Assembly (NCBI RefSeq): GCF_050633145.1 | Contig: NZ_JBOEFY010000076.1 | Location: 1 to 64,000, forward strand | DNA: 64,000 nt | Source of the DNA: Kordia sp050633145 | GTDB taxonomy: Bacteria; Bacteroidota; Bacteroidia; Flavobacteriales; Flavobacteriaceae | Direction of reading: 5' to 3' | In this document: one piece after another, positions 15,907 to 24,708 of the stretch | Layout of the letters: every line of letters starts with the position of its first letter | Position numbering within the stretch: the first letter of the stretch is position 1 | Translations under genes and position numbers: made by a program | Notes under the pieces: generated by a model | Seen by the model: the letters and a program-made list of their open reading frames with translations, nothing else | What the model was told of the DNA's origin: nothing | Database searches by the model: none

Positions 15907-16962
15907 ATGGCAAAAAAGCTATCGCATTTTAATTTTGATCTTCCTGAAGATTTATTAGCTGAATATCCTTCTGAGCACAGAGATGAAGCACGTTTAATGG
16001 TGTTAAATCGCGAAAAACAAACTATAGAACACAAGCGTTTCAAAGATTTAGTGGATTACTTTGATGAAGGAGATGTAATGGTGTTGAACAATACAAAAGT
16101 ATTTCCTGCAAGACTCTTTGGAAACAAAGAAAAAACAGGAGCACGTATTGAAGTCTTTTTATTAAGAGAATTAAACGAAGATCAACGCTTATGGGATGTT
16201 TTAGTAGATCCTGCAAGAAAAATAAGAATCGGAAATAAATTATACTTTGGTGAAGACGAAAGTTTAGTAGCTGAGGTTATTGATAATACAACTTCTAGAG
16301 GTCGTACCTTACGTTTCTTATATGATGGTTCGTATGAAGAATTCAGAACAAAATTAGGAGAGCTTGGACAAACGCCACTTCCAAAATATATCAAAAGAGA
16401 TGTAGAGCCAGAAGATGAAGAGCGTTACCAAACAATCTATGCCAAAGAAGAAGGTGCAGTTGCTGCGCCAACGGCTGGATTACACTTCTCAAAACACTTA
16501 TTAAAGCGTTTAGAGATTAAAGGAATTGACTTTTCAGAAATCACACTTCATGTAGGTTTAGGAACATTCAATCCTGTAGAAGTAGAAGATTTATCGAAGC
16601 ACAAAATGGATTCAGAAGAATTAAAAATTGAATCACCTGCTGTAGTAACAGTAAACAGTGCTAAGAAAAACAAGCAAAAAGTATGTGCAGTTGGAACAAC
16701 TGTAATGCGTGCGTTAGAAAGTTCAGTTTCTTCAGAAAGAACATTGAATGAATATGAAGGTTGGACAAACAAATTCATCTTTCCTCCTTATGAATTTAGT
16801 ATTGCTAACTGTATGATTACAAACTTCCATACGCCTAAATCAACTTTATTAATGATGGTTTCTGCCTTTGCAGGTCACGATTTCATCTTAAAAGCGTATG
16901 AAGAGGCAATCAAAGAAGGATACCAATTCTATTCTTATGGAGACGCAATGTTGATTCTATAA
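15907..16962 (+). CDS. queA: QueA, tRNA ribosyltransferase-isomerase
   Basis: Transfers and isomerises the ribosyl part of S-adenosylmethionine onto preQ1 in tRNA, giving epoxyqueuosine. The 351-residue length is typical. Recognisable stretches are VMVLNNTKVFPARLFG near the N-terminus, AAPTAGLHF in the middle, and MITNFHTPKSTLLMMVSAFAG near the C-terminus. It has its own promoter and terminator, so it is probably monocistronic. No other queuosine gene is adjacent. Confidence 0.96.
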   Translation: MAKKLSHFNFDLPEDLLAEYPSEHRDEARLMVLNREKQTIEHKRFKDLVDYFDEGDVMVLNNTKVFPARLFGNKEKTGARIEVFLLRELNEDQRLWDVLVDPARKIRIGNKLYFGEDESLVAEVIDNTTSRGRTLRFLYDGSYEEFRTKLGELGQTPLPKYIKRDVEPEDEERYQTIYAKEEGAVAAPTAGLHFSKHLLKRLEIKGIDFSEITLHVGLGTFNPVEVEDLSKHKMDSEELKIESPAVVTVNSAKKNKQKVCAVGTTVMRALESSVSSERTLNEYEGWTNKFIFPPYEFSIANCMITNFHTPKSTLLMMVSAFAGHDFILKAYEEAIKEGYQFYSYGDAMLIL

Positions 16963-16984
16963 TTAGAAAACACATAATATATAT

Positions 16985-17019
16985 ACAAAATCCTGTCTTT
17001 GGCAGGATTTTGTTTTTTC
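16985..17019 (+). terminator. Terminator after queA
   Basis: Stem acaaaatcctgtc (16985-16997) / ggcaggattttgt (17001-17013) with one G-U pair and a tight loop, then T-run to about 17018. Confidence 0.85.
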
Positions 17020-17191
17020 TAACTAACACATCAATTCGTACTCATAAAATAATAATATCTGAATAAAAGTAACAGATTGACTTCTTTTTCAAAATATGGA
17101 AGTGCCGTTTAAGGTAAATTTTTATATGATTTGTTTTTGCTAACTTTAACTCTTCTTTTAAATTACAGAAACTCCAAACCAAAACAACTAC

Positions 17192-17575
17192 ATGCATACT
17201 TTTTCATTCAATCATATAGCACTTTCCGTTAAAGACGTCAATGAATCTATTGAGTTTTATCAAAAAGTACTTCAACTTGAAGAAATTGAGAATACAGCTT
17301 CTAACTCAAAAACAAGATGGTTGTCTCTCAATGAAGGAAAACAACTTCATTTGATTCCTCGCCCAAATTTTGAAATAAAAGTTAACAAAGCTGTTCATTT
17401 TGCTATGGCAACATCTGACATAGATTCATTTGTAAAATATCTAAAGGAATTAAAAATTGATTATTCTGATTGGATTGGCACAGCGAACAAAGATTACATC
17501 CGAAAAGATGGAATAAAACAGGTCTATTTTCAAGATCCAAACGGTTATTGGATTGAAGTAAATGATGATATGTAA
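17192..17575 (+). CDS. VOC (glyoxalase-fold) family protein
   Basis: A 127-residue member of the vicinal oxygen chelate superfamily, two beta-alpha-beta-beta-beta halves. His8 in FNHIALSVKDV and a late Glu in YWIEVND are at the usual metal-ligand positions, and KAVHFAM supplies another His at the start of the second half. The superfamily covers glyoxalases, dioxygenases and antibiotic-binding proteins, so the substrate cannot be told. It stands alone. Confidence 0.82.
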   Translation: MHTFSFNHIALSVKDVNESIEFYQKVLQLEEIENTASNSKTRWLSLNEGKQLHLIPRPNFEIKVNKAVHFAMATSDIDSFVKYLKELKIDYSDWIGTANKDYIRKDGIKQVYFQDPNGYWIEVNDDM

Positions 17576-17796
17576 TAACATCTTCAAAACTTCTATTTAG
17601 CTTTTCGGAATAGTACTAGTATCTACTGGTAAATCAAAGTATCTGTAATTAGCTGTTTATACAGAATTACTAGCCAAAAATACATGTATACTTTTATTGG
17701 GGTAGTTTTTTGTTACATTTAATACTTTGGGTGTGCAACTCATTATCAAACAAAGTGTTGGGTGCATCTAAAAAAAATAACCATAACTACTACGTC

Positions 17797-18840
17797 ATGA
17801 AAACAAGTATTCTATATGCATTTTTTTGTTTATTAATTACTAACAATGCTTTTGCACAAAATGGAAACAAACAAATCCCTGTATTAAAAGTCAAAGCAAA
17901 TGCTACAGTTTCGTACCAAGGTACCATATCTGATGGACAACAAATTTCAGATTTGTCATGGGCAGCAAACAGTAGTGTGGCATGTTTTCCGGCTACTCAA
18001 AATCAAAAATTTACGGGAAATCACGTTTTTTATACGACTACGATCCCAAAGCGTTCTGAAATGTTCATCAAAGTCATTCCAAAGAACAAAAATCAAAACC
18101 TGAGTCTGTATGCGTATCAAGTTGGCATAACCAATGAACAATTACCACCAAATTTAAGCAGTTGTATTACGTGTGAAGCAGACTATAAATGGGATCGTAA
18201 ATGGAAAGGTAAAACGCAAGATCATACACGACAAGTTCGATTGAATGCTATTAATCGCCCTTATAAAATAGTCATTGGCGTTGTCGGAGCAGATGGTGTA
18301 ACGGAAGGAGACTTTACTTTAGAAATAAAACTAAATGGAGGAGAGGAAGTTGTTCACTCAATACCTAAAATAGAAGTCACTAAAATAGAAACAAAAGGAG
18401 CAATCACTACAACAAGCGGAAACCTTAATACAGGTGATGTAATCAGTGATTTATCTTGGGCGGCCAATAGTAGTGTTGCATGTTTTCCCGCAACTAAAAA
18501 TCAGAAATTTTCAGGGAAGCACGTTTTCTATTCAACCACAATACCAAAGCGTTCTGAAATGTTTATCAAGGTTATTCCAAAGGACAAAAAACAAAACTTT
18601 AGTTTGTATGCGTATCAAGTTGGTGTAACTAATGAGCAATTACCGCCAAACTTAAGTAGTTGTATTACTTGCGAAGAAGATTCTAAATGGGATCGTAAAT
18701 GGCGAGGGAAAACACAAGATCACACACGAAAAGTTCGATTGAATGCCATTAATCGACCTTATAAAATAGTCATTGCAGTTGTTGGTGCAGAAGGCTTGAC
18801 TGAAGGTGATTTTGAATTGGAAATTGAAATAAAAAAGTAA
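17797..18840 (+). CDS. Exported protein with an internal duplication
   Basis: 347 residues from the ATG at 17797, chosen because it opens a signal peptide (1-21, ending AFAQ); an upstream in-frame start would bury that signal. Residues about 51-177 and 217-343 are near-identical copies, offset by 166 residues (498 bp). Each carries DLSWAANSSVACFPAT, FIKVIPK, YAYQVG, LPPNLSSCITCE and a WDRKW...HTR stretch, with three conserved Cys (63, 123, 126 and 229, 289, 292). I do not know this domain. Periplasmic or surface-exposed; the Cys may form disulphides. Confidence 0.75.
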   Translation: MKTSILYAFFCLLITNNAFAQNGNKQIPVLKVKANATVSYQGTISDGQQISDLSWAANSSVACFPATQNQKFTGNHVFYTTTIPKRSEMFIKVIPKNKNQNLSLYAYQVGITNEQLPPNLSSCITCEADYKWDRKWKGKTQDHTRQVRLNAINRPYKIVIGVVGADGVTEGDFTLEIKLNGGEEVVHSIPKIEVTKIETKGAITTTSGNLNTGDVISDLSWAANSSVACFPATKNQKFSGKHVFYSTTIPKRSEMFIKVIPKDKKQNFSLYAYQVGVTNEQLPPNLSSCITCEEDSKWDRKWRGKTQDHTRKVRLNAINRPYKIVIAVVGAEGLTEGDFELEIEIKK

Positions 18841-18910
18841 TACAAATAACGAGCAATACCTTATTTTTTCTTATCATTGAGATGCAGTATCTCAAAATAG
18901 AAAATAGAGC

Positions 18911-19363
18911 ATGACCTTTAGTAAGAAAAGTATAAGTACAAACTTATCAAAAGAAGAAGTTCTTGGCAAAATTGAAACGCTCACAAAACCATTATCTCCA
19001 AAAAATACATTTAATTTTAATACAAAAGAACGTCATCAATTTGAAGGCCGATTTGATGATTTTTCGTTTACGCTTTTTCCATTATTTGATTATGGGTTAA
19101 ATCAATTATTAAGACCTAAAATTGTGGGGCAAATTGAAACGGAAGGTTTTCATACTATGGTAAAACTAGAATTTTATATACCAAAAAACATCATGTATGT
19201 AATGCTTTTGTTAGTGGGACTTGCTATATTTATCTTCACAAAAACAACCATTGATATCGATAAAATGATGATTTTTTCGGCAATAACAATGTCGGTATTT
19301 TATTTTGGATATCTCTATAAAGTCAATAAATCAATACAGATAATTGAATCGGAATTGAATTAA
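18911..19363 (+). CDS. Hypothetical protein with two membrane segments
   Basis: 150 residues. The first about 90 are soluble-looking, with FSFTLFPLFDYGLNQLLRPKIVGQIETEGFHTMVKLEF, and are followed by two close hydrophobic helices (about 95-111 and 119-135). No family recognised. Its stop lies three bases before the next gene, so the two are probably co-transcribed. Confidence 0.6.
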   Translation: MTFSKKSISTNLSKEEVLGKIETLTKPLSPKNTFNFNTKERHQFEGRFDDFSFTLFPLFDYGLNQLLRPKIVGQIETEGFHTMVKLEFYIPKNIMYVMLLLVGLAIFIFTKTTIDIDKMMIFSAITMSVFYFGYLYKVNKSIQIIESELN

Positions 19364-19366
19364 AAA

Positions 19367-20377
19367 ATGTCTTTGAAATTTAAAATGAAAGAAATAATAA
19401 TCGGTATTGCAATAGGAGATGCTTTTGGTGCAGGAGTTGAATTTCAAGACAGAGATTGGATTCGAGAAAATGTTGATTTCACAAGCTTTGTAAGCGCAAG
19501 AAATCAAATTCCTGTTCGAGAAGAAAAAAAAGAAGTCTTCATAAAAAACTACAACGATTGGGATTATACAGATGATACCGAAATGACCGTCGGAATGATA
19601 AAAGCGCTAATTTCTCAAGAATCTTTTACGGAAGATTTATTAGTAAGAAGTTGGAAGGAGGAATATAAAAAAGGAGAAGCAGAAAAAGGATACGGAAGAA
19701 ATGGTCACGGATCTATGAGTTGGTATTACTCAGGAGAAAAAACCATCGAAGAAATTAGAGATTTTCAACGGAACAGAAACAATCCTGGGAATGCACCCGC
19801 AATGAGAGCAGTTCCGTTAGGACTCATATCAGAAAGCTTGATAAATGAATATGCTTCCATCAATGCGAAAGCAACACATCCAAATATAAACGCAATCATA
19901 TCAAGTCAATGCATCGCAAGAGCTGCGGAATATATCTTAAAGAAAAACGGAGATAGAAATTCGATAATAGATTATTGTAAAAGTAAAGTAGACTTAAACA
20001 AAGAGTATGAAGAGTATTTAAATCAAGTAGATCTCTTAGGTGATTATCATGATTTAAAAGATGATGACTTTACAATTTTATGCGGTTCACAACCTATAGA
20101 AGCACCTTATTTCTTGCCAGGAATAAAAGGAGTTCCTTCAGATTCCAAATACACAACAGGGAGTGTATTGTATGTTTTAAAAAACAGTATAAGCGCTATG
20201 GATGCATTGCAAAAATCAATACGACTTGGAGGAGACGTAGATTCAGTGGCTTCCATAACAACAGGAATTATGGCAGGATTGTGTGGCTTGGAGAGTATTC
20301 CTAAGTTTATGTTAGATCAAGTAGAAGGAACAAATTATTTGATAGAAATCGCAGAAGCGTTTGAAAAACAAATATAA
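19367..20377 (+). CDS. ADP-ribosylglycohydrolase family protein
   Basis: 336 residues of the DraG/ARH fold, which cleaves ADP-ribose from proteins or nucleic acids using two Mg2+ ions. The metal-binding residues are visible: GDAFGAGVEF near the N-terminus, YTDDTEMTVG, and GGDVDSVASI near the C-terminus. Translation may begin at the ATG at 19367 or at the in-frame ATG at 19385 (MKEIIIG). No ADP-ribosyltransferase is nearby, so its target is unknown; dispensable paralogues are frequent in Bacteroidota. Confidence 0.85.
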   Translation: MSLKFKMKEIIIGIAIGDAFGAGVEFQDRDWIRENVDFTSFVSARNQIPVREEKKEVFIKNYNDWDYTDDTEMTVGMIKALISQESFTEDLLVRSWKEEYKKGEAEKGYGRNGHGSMSWYYSGEKTIEEIRDFQRNRNNPGNAPAMRAVPLGLISESLINEYASINAKATHPNINAIISSQCIARAAEYILKKNGDRNSIIDYCKSKVDLNKEYEEYLNQVDLLGDYHDLKDDDFTILCGSQPIEAPYFLPGIKGVPSDSKYTTGSVLYVLKNSISAMDALQKSIRLGGDVDSVASITTGIMAGLCGLESIPKFMLDQVEGTNYLIEIAEAFEKQI

Positions 20378-20401
20378 AACCACAAACTCACAAATTCTCC
20401 C

Positions 20402-20409
20402 TATTTTTG
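20402..20409 (+). promoter_or_regulatory. Possible -7 box of rlmN
   Basis: tatttttg matches TAnnTTTG perfectly and ends only four bases before the rlmN ATG, which would give a leaderless mRNA. No TTG is found at the normal -33 distance, so this is tentative. Confidence 0.4.
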
Positions 20410-20413
20410 CAGC

Positions 20414-21457
20414 ATGAAGCAAGCAGTTAAGAAGGACATACGCGCATTAAGCAAAGAACAACTTCGTGAATTTTTCGTGGCAGAAGGAGACAAAGCATTT
20501 CGTGGAAATCAAGTCTATGAATGGTTGTGGCAAAAAGGCGCGCATAAATTTGAAGACATGACAAATGTTTCTAAAGAAACGCGTCAAATGTTGGAAGATA
20601 ACTTTGTCATCAATCACATTCGTGTAGATAAAATGCAACGTAGTAATGATGGTACAATAAAAAATGCTGTACGCTTGCATGATGGTCTAATTGTAGAATC
20701 GGTTTTAATTCCAACAAGTACGCGAACAACGGCATGTGTGTCTAGTCAAGTAGGTTGTAGTTTAGATTGTAAATTTTGCGCTACGGCGCGATTAAAACGT
20801 ATGCGAAATCTAAATCCTGATGAAATTTACGATCAGGTAATTGCTATTGATCGCGAAAGCAGACTGTATCATAATAGACCACTTTCAAACATTGTATTCA
20901 TGGGAATGGGAGAACCATTAATGAATTACAACAATGTATTAAAAGCCATCGAAAAAATAACTTCGGATGAAGGCTTGGGGATGTCACCAAAACGAATTAC
21001 TGTTTCCACATCTGGCGTGCCAAAAATGATTAAAAAAATGGCAGATGATGAAGTCAAATTCAAATTGGCCGTCTCGCTACATTCGGCAATCGAAGAAGTA
21101 CGAACGTCTATCATGCCATTCAACGAACACTTTCCTTTAAAGGATTTAAAAGAAGCATTGGCATATTGGTATGATAAAACCAAAAACAAAATTACGTACG
21201 AATATGTAGTTTGGGATGGAATCAACGACCAGCAAAAAGACATCAATGCATTGGTGAAATTCTGTAAAGATGTGCCAAGTAAAGTCAATCTTATAGAATA
21301 CAATCCAATTGATGATGGCGAGTTTCAACAAGCAAGTAACAAAGCAATTGATCGCTATGTAGATTCACTAGAGCAAAACGGAATTACTGTAACCGTAAGA
21401 CGTTCTAGAGGAAAAGATATTGATGCTGCATGCGGACAATTGGCAAACAAAGAGTAG
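20414..21457 (+). CDS. rlmN: RlmN, dual 23S rRNA/tRNA A-methyltransferase
   Basis: Radical SAM enzyme that puts a methyl group on C2 of adenosine 2503 of 23S rRNA (and A37 of some tRNAs). The cluster motif C-x3-C-x2-C is at Cys115, 119 and 122 in GCSLDCKFCATA. Cys340 in AACGQL, near the C-terminus of the 347 residues, is the expected covalent-intermediate Cys. GEPLMNY and the SLHS segment are also present. Confidence 0.96.
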   Translation: MKQAVKKDIRALSKEQLREFFVAEGDKAFRGNQVYEWLWQKGAHKFEDMTNVSKETRQMLEDNFVINHIRVDKMQRSNDGTIKNAVRLHDGLIVESVLIPTSTRTTACVSSQVGCSLDCKFCATARLKRMRNLNPDEIYDQVIAIDRESRLYHNRPLSNIVFMGMGEPLMNYNNVLKAIEKITSDEGLGMSPKRITVSTSGVPKMIKKMADDEVKFKLAVSLHSAIEEVRTSIMPFNEHFPLKDLKEALAYWYDKTKNKITYEYVVWDGINDQQKDINALVKFCKDVPSKVNLIEYNPIDDGEFQQASNKAIDRYVDSLEQNGITVTVRRSRGKDIDAACGQLANKE

Positions 21458-21483
21458 TTTTATAGTAATGAATATGGAGACAT

Positions 21484-21570
21484 GAGTATTGAGAATTTTC
21501 AAAGAGAATTCACGATAAAAAAGCATGTATTTTCAAATAAAACAATTCAATATAAGAAGTCTAGCAATCT
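21484..21570. repeat. Diverged intergenic repeat, copy 2
   Basis: Resembles 670-757. It is followed by a run of related short words (agagcggagcgatct, aaaagcaaagcgatcc, aatctaaaaa) up to 21616, suggesting a decayed repeat family. Nothing coding is supported here. Confidence 0.35.
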
Positions 21571-21610
21571 AAGAGCGGAGCGATCTAAAAGCAAAGCGAT
21601 CCTACAATCT

Positions 21611-21648
21611 AAAAAAAGCCTTCAAAGTAAAAACTTCAAAGGCTTTAT
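21611..21648 (-). terminator. Terminator of the T9SS adhesin gene
   Basis: Stem aaagcctt (21615-21622) / aaggcttt (21639-21646), extendable through the caaagt/acttca region. On the minus strand it is followed by seven T (21617-21611). It also lies downstream of rlmN, where the T-run is poorer. Confidence 0.75.
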
Positions 21649-21668
21649 AAAATTATATGTAAATTACT

Positions 21669-22793
21669 TTATTCTTTCACTACTTTATAAGAACTTACAG
21701 TATCGCCAATAGTAACGATCATAATATAAGTTCCTGCTCTTAAAGAAGAAATGTCTACTTGTCTGTTAGCCAACACATTTTCATCAACTCGCATTACTGA
21801 TTGACCGAAAAGGTTAATAATTTCAAGCTTATTAATTGGTAATGTACTATCAAACTGTACAATTCCTTTTGTTGGATTTGGATAGTACTTAAAATTATTC
21901 GCATTTACTTCTTCTACAGATAAAGGATCTGCTTCAGTTGTAAAACTCCAAATAGGAGAGTTTACTGCATCTCCACCTACATTCTTAGCTACAATTTGCC
22001 AGTAATACAAAGTGTTATATTCCATTCCTGTAATATCTACAGTTACGTTTCCAAGTGTTCCTAATAAGGCTAATGTGCCAGGAGAATCTCCTAAATACAC
22101 ATCATAAGCAGTTGCTGGATCTCCTGTTACAGCAGCTTCCCAAGCAAAAGTTACAGAGTTATCTGGATTTCCATCCATATTATCATCGGCAGTATCAATT
22201 ACAACGCCCGTAGCCATATCAGCTGGAGTTGGAGTCGTTGCAGGATCTGGCGCAGTTGCATCGGCAATCATATCAATATTATCAAGAATCCAACGGTCAC
22301 CGTCATTATTCTCCATAACAAAAGCAACATAAATAGGTTGTCCAATATATGCTGATAAATCCACAGTGTGTTGTGCTAATGGTCCACCAGACCAAACATC
22401 GGTTTCTGATTGTGTGTCAACAATGGTAAAATCTCCATGTGTGGTTTGACTCATTCCTGTAGAAACTCGAACTGTATATGTAGAACCATAATCGGTAGCA
22501 AAACTATCTGATTGATCAAACGATAGGATGAAATTTGTAGCATCTACAGTAAATTGAGGAGTTACAAGCCAGTCTTGTGCATTTCCTCCAGTAACGGCTT
22601 CCCAATTTACAAAAATAACATTATTAGTAGCTCCATCATTCACTTGCCAATCTTGCATAGTTCCCAATCCATTGGTTCCTGGGTAAATTGCCCATCCTGC
22701 AGGAATCATGGTGCTGGATTCGAAGTCTTCGGACAGTTGAGCAAACCCAAGTTGATAGAATGCTAATAAAAGTAAAAAAGTAATTTTTCTCAT
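21669..22793 (-). CDS. Exported adhesin-like protein with T9SS tail
   Basis: 374 residues from the ATG at 22793, giving MRKITFLLLLAFYQLGFAQ as signal peptide; an in-frame TTG two codons earlier is less likely. A choice-of-anchor/cleaved-adhesin-like domain follows (SEDFESS.., NAQDWLVTPQF, DRWILDNIDMIAD; about 20-175). Then comes a fibronectin III-like domain (VTFAWEAAVTG, YYWQIVAKNVGG, WSFTTE; about 190-290). The last about 75 residues (FKYYPNPTKGIVQFDS.., LRAGTYIMIVTIGD) are a T9SS type A sorting domain, so the protein should reach the cell surface or medium. Confidence 0.88.
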   Translation of the reverse strand: MRKITFLLLLAFYQLGFAQLSEDFESSTMIPAGWAIYPGTNGLGTMQDWQVNDGATNNVIFVNWEAVTGGNAQDWLVTPQFTVDATNFILSFDQSDSFATDYGSTYTVRVSTGMSQTTHGDFTIVDTQSETDVWSGGPLAQHTVDLSAYIGQPIYVAFVMENNDGDRWILDNIDMIADATAPDPATTPTPADMATGVVIDTADDNMDGNPDNSVTFAWEAAVTGDPATAYDVYLGDSPGTLALLGTLGNVTVDITGMEYNTLYYWQIVAKNVGGDAVNSPIWSFTTEADPLSVEEVNANNFKYYPNPTKGIVQFDSTLPINKLEIINLFGQSVMRVDENVLANRQVDISSLRAGTYIMIVTIGDTVSSYKVVKE

Positions 22794-23081
22794 AATCAAG
22801 GCTTTATATGTTTATAATCATAAAGTTATAAAAAAAAAGACAACTCTAGTAAATTACTATTGTTTTTATCGTTTATAGGAATATTTTTATGGATTATATA
22901 AAAAAAGAGAGAGTTTTTCGACTTTTAAAGAAACCAAAAATCAAAATACACTCATTTTGATTCTCTAAAAACATACTGAACTTCTTACAACTATACTAAA
23001 AAGGCGAAAATAAAACGATGAATTACACATAAGAACTGTTTGAATCTTGTTAAAAAGGATACAAATCATCGAATTTGTTAA

Positions 23082-23089
23082 TATCTTTG
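23082..23089 (+). promoter_or_regulatory. Possible -7 box of the polyprenyl synthetase gene
   Basis: tatctttg is a perfect TAnnTTTG, seven bases before the ATG at 23097; no properly spaced TTG. A very short or absent leader is implied if it is used. Confidence 0.45.
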
Positions 23090-23096
23090 CAGTCGA

Positions 23097-24074
23097 ATGA
23101 AAGTAGTTGCGCAGATAAAACAACCTATTCTTAAGGAAATGGAACTTTTCGAAAAAAAGTTTTCCAATTCTATGACTTCCAAAGTCGCGCTACTAAACCG
23201 CATCACACATTATATCGTAAATCGTAAAGGGAAGCAAATGCGTCCTATGTTTATCTTTTTGGTGTCTAAAATGGCTTCAGACGGATTGGTAAACGATCGT
23301 ACATATCGTGGTGCTTCAGTTATTGAACTGATTCATACAGCTACACTAGTGCATGACGATGTAGTAGATGATTCCAACAGACGAAGAGGTTTTTTCTCAA
23401 TCAATGCGCTATGGAAAAATAAAATTGCCGTATTAGTCGGTGATTATTTACTGTCTAAAGGGCTATTGCTTTCTATTGATAATGGTGATTTTGATTTGTT
23501 GCGAATTATCTCTGTCGCAGTTCGCGAAATGAGTGAAGGTGAATTGTTACAGATTGAAAAAGCACGTAGATTAGACATTACAGAGGAAATCTACTATGAA
23601 ATCATTCGACAAAAAACAGCTACTTTAATTGCTGCTTGCTGCGCTATGGGCGCACAATCGGTAAATGCTCCAGAAGAAGAAGTAGAACGCATGCGTTTGT
23701 TTGGAGAGTATATAGGAATGGCTTTTCAAATAAAAGATGACTTATTCGATTATGGAGAAACGCAAATAGGAAAGCCTACAGGAATTGATATCAAAGAGCA
23801 AAAAATGACACTTCCACTCATTTATGCATTGAATCATTGCACAAAAGAAGAGAAAAAATGGGCAATTAATTCTGTAAAAAATCACAACAAAGACAAAAAA
23901 AGAGTCAAAGAAGTGATTGCTTTTGTAAAAAAAGTGGGCGGATTGGAATATGCAGTAACTCAAATGAAAATGTACCAAGAAAAAGCGCTTGAGCTACTTA
24001 AAACCTACCCGCAGTCTACATATAAAGATTCATTAGTATTGATGGTAAATTACGTGATTGATAGAAAAAAATAA
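23097..24074 (+). CDS. Polyprenyl diphosphate synthase
   Basis: Long-chain trans-isoprenyl diphosphate synthase of 325 residues, probably making the side chain of menaquinone. Both Asp-rich motifs are present: HDDVVDDSNRRRG and KDDLFDYG, with GKQMRPMF near the N-terminus binding isopentenyl diphosphate. Chain length cannot be told from these motifs. A sigma factor gene follows after 70 bases. Confidence 0.93.
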   Translation: MKVVAQIKQPILKEMELFEKKFSNSMTSKVALLNRITHYIVNRKGKQMRPMFIFLVSKMASDGLVNDRTYRGASVIELIHTATLVHDDVVDDSNRRRGFFSINALWKNKIAVLVGDYLLSKGLLLSIDNGDFDLLRIISVAVREMSEGELLQIEKARRLDITEEIYYEIIRQKTATLIAACCAMGAQSVNAPEEEVERMRLFGEYIGMAFQIKDDLFDYGETQIGKPTGIDIKEQKMTLPLIYALNHCTKEEKKWAINSVKNHNKDKKRVKEVIAFVKKVGGLEYAVTQMKMYQEKALELLKTYPQSTYKDSLVLMVNYVIDRKK

Positions 24075-24144
24075 TTTTTTTTCTACATGCAGACAACCAT
24101 TTGCATAAAAATTGCGTCTATGTAAATAGAAAGCAAACTGTATA

Positions 24145-24708
24145 GTGAAAGTTATTCAATTACATCTACAAGAAGCACAACTCATAAAACGAGCAAAACG
24201 CAACGACCGAAAAGCGCAGCAAACGTTATATGCACAACACGCACCAAAAATGTTGAGTGTTTGTAGGTATTACATTTCTAACGTTCACGATGCTGAAGAA
24301 ACAATGCTTTCAGGATTTTTTAAAGTATTTACACAATTAAAAAGCTACCAAGGCAAAGGAAGTTTTGAAGGTTGGATTCGAAGAATTATGATTCGAGAAT
24401 CAATCTCTTTTCTTCGAAAGAAAAACCCATTAGTGACGGTAGAAGAAATAGAAAGCTTTACAGAAATAACCGAATGTGAAGTAAATGTAAATGCTGGCGT
24501 TGAAGAAATCCAAAAAGTAATAGACGCGTTGCCACAAGGATATAGAATTGTATTCAATCTATATGAAATAGAAGGCTATAAACATCAAGAAATTGCAGAA
24601 ATGCTCAATATCTCTGTTAGCACTTCCAAAACGCAGCTGTTCAAAGCAAAAAAGACGCTTCAAACTCAACTACGATCAAAAAAAAACAGAGCTAATGAAA
24701 TCGCATGA
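24145..24708 (+). CDS. RNA polymerase sigma factor, ECF type
   Basis: 187 residues from a GTG start. Region 2 (about 20-95) contains YAQHAPKMLSVCRYYISNVHDAEE and SFEGWIRRIMIRESISFLRK; region 4 (about 120-178) is a helix-turn-helix with LPQGYRIVFNLYEIEGYKHQEIAEMLNIS. It is the type often used for envelope stress. The downstream gene starts inside its last codons (overlap 14 bases) and encodes a membrane-anchored protein, the usual layout for a sigma/anti-sigma pair. Confidence 0.9.
   Translation: MKVIQLHLQEAQLIKRAKRNDRKAQQTLYAQHAPKMLSVCRYYISNVHDAEETMLSGFFKVFTQLKSYQGKGSFEGWIRRIMIRESISFLRKKNPLVTVEEIESFTEITECEVNVNAGVEEIQKVIDALPQGYRIVFNLYEIEGYKHQEIAEMLNISVSTSKTQLFKAKKTLQTQLRSKKNRANEIA

Noticed and set aside
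21482..21712. Plus-strand frame of 76 codons after rlmN
   Set aside because: It runs through a degenerate repeat and a terminator into the 3' end of the adhesin gene; not a plausible protein.
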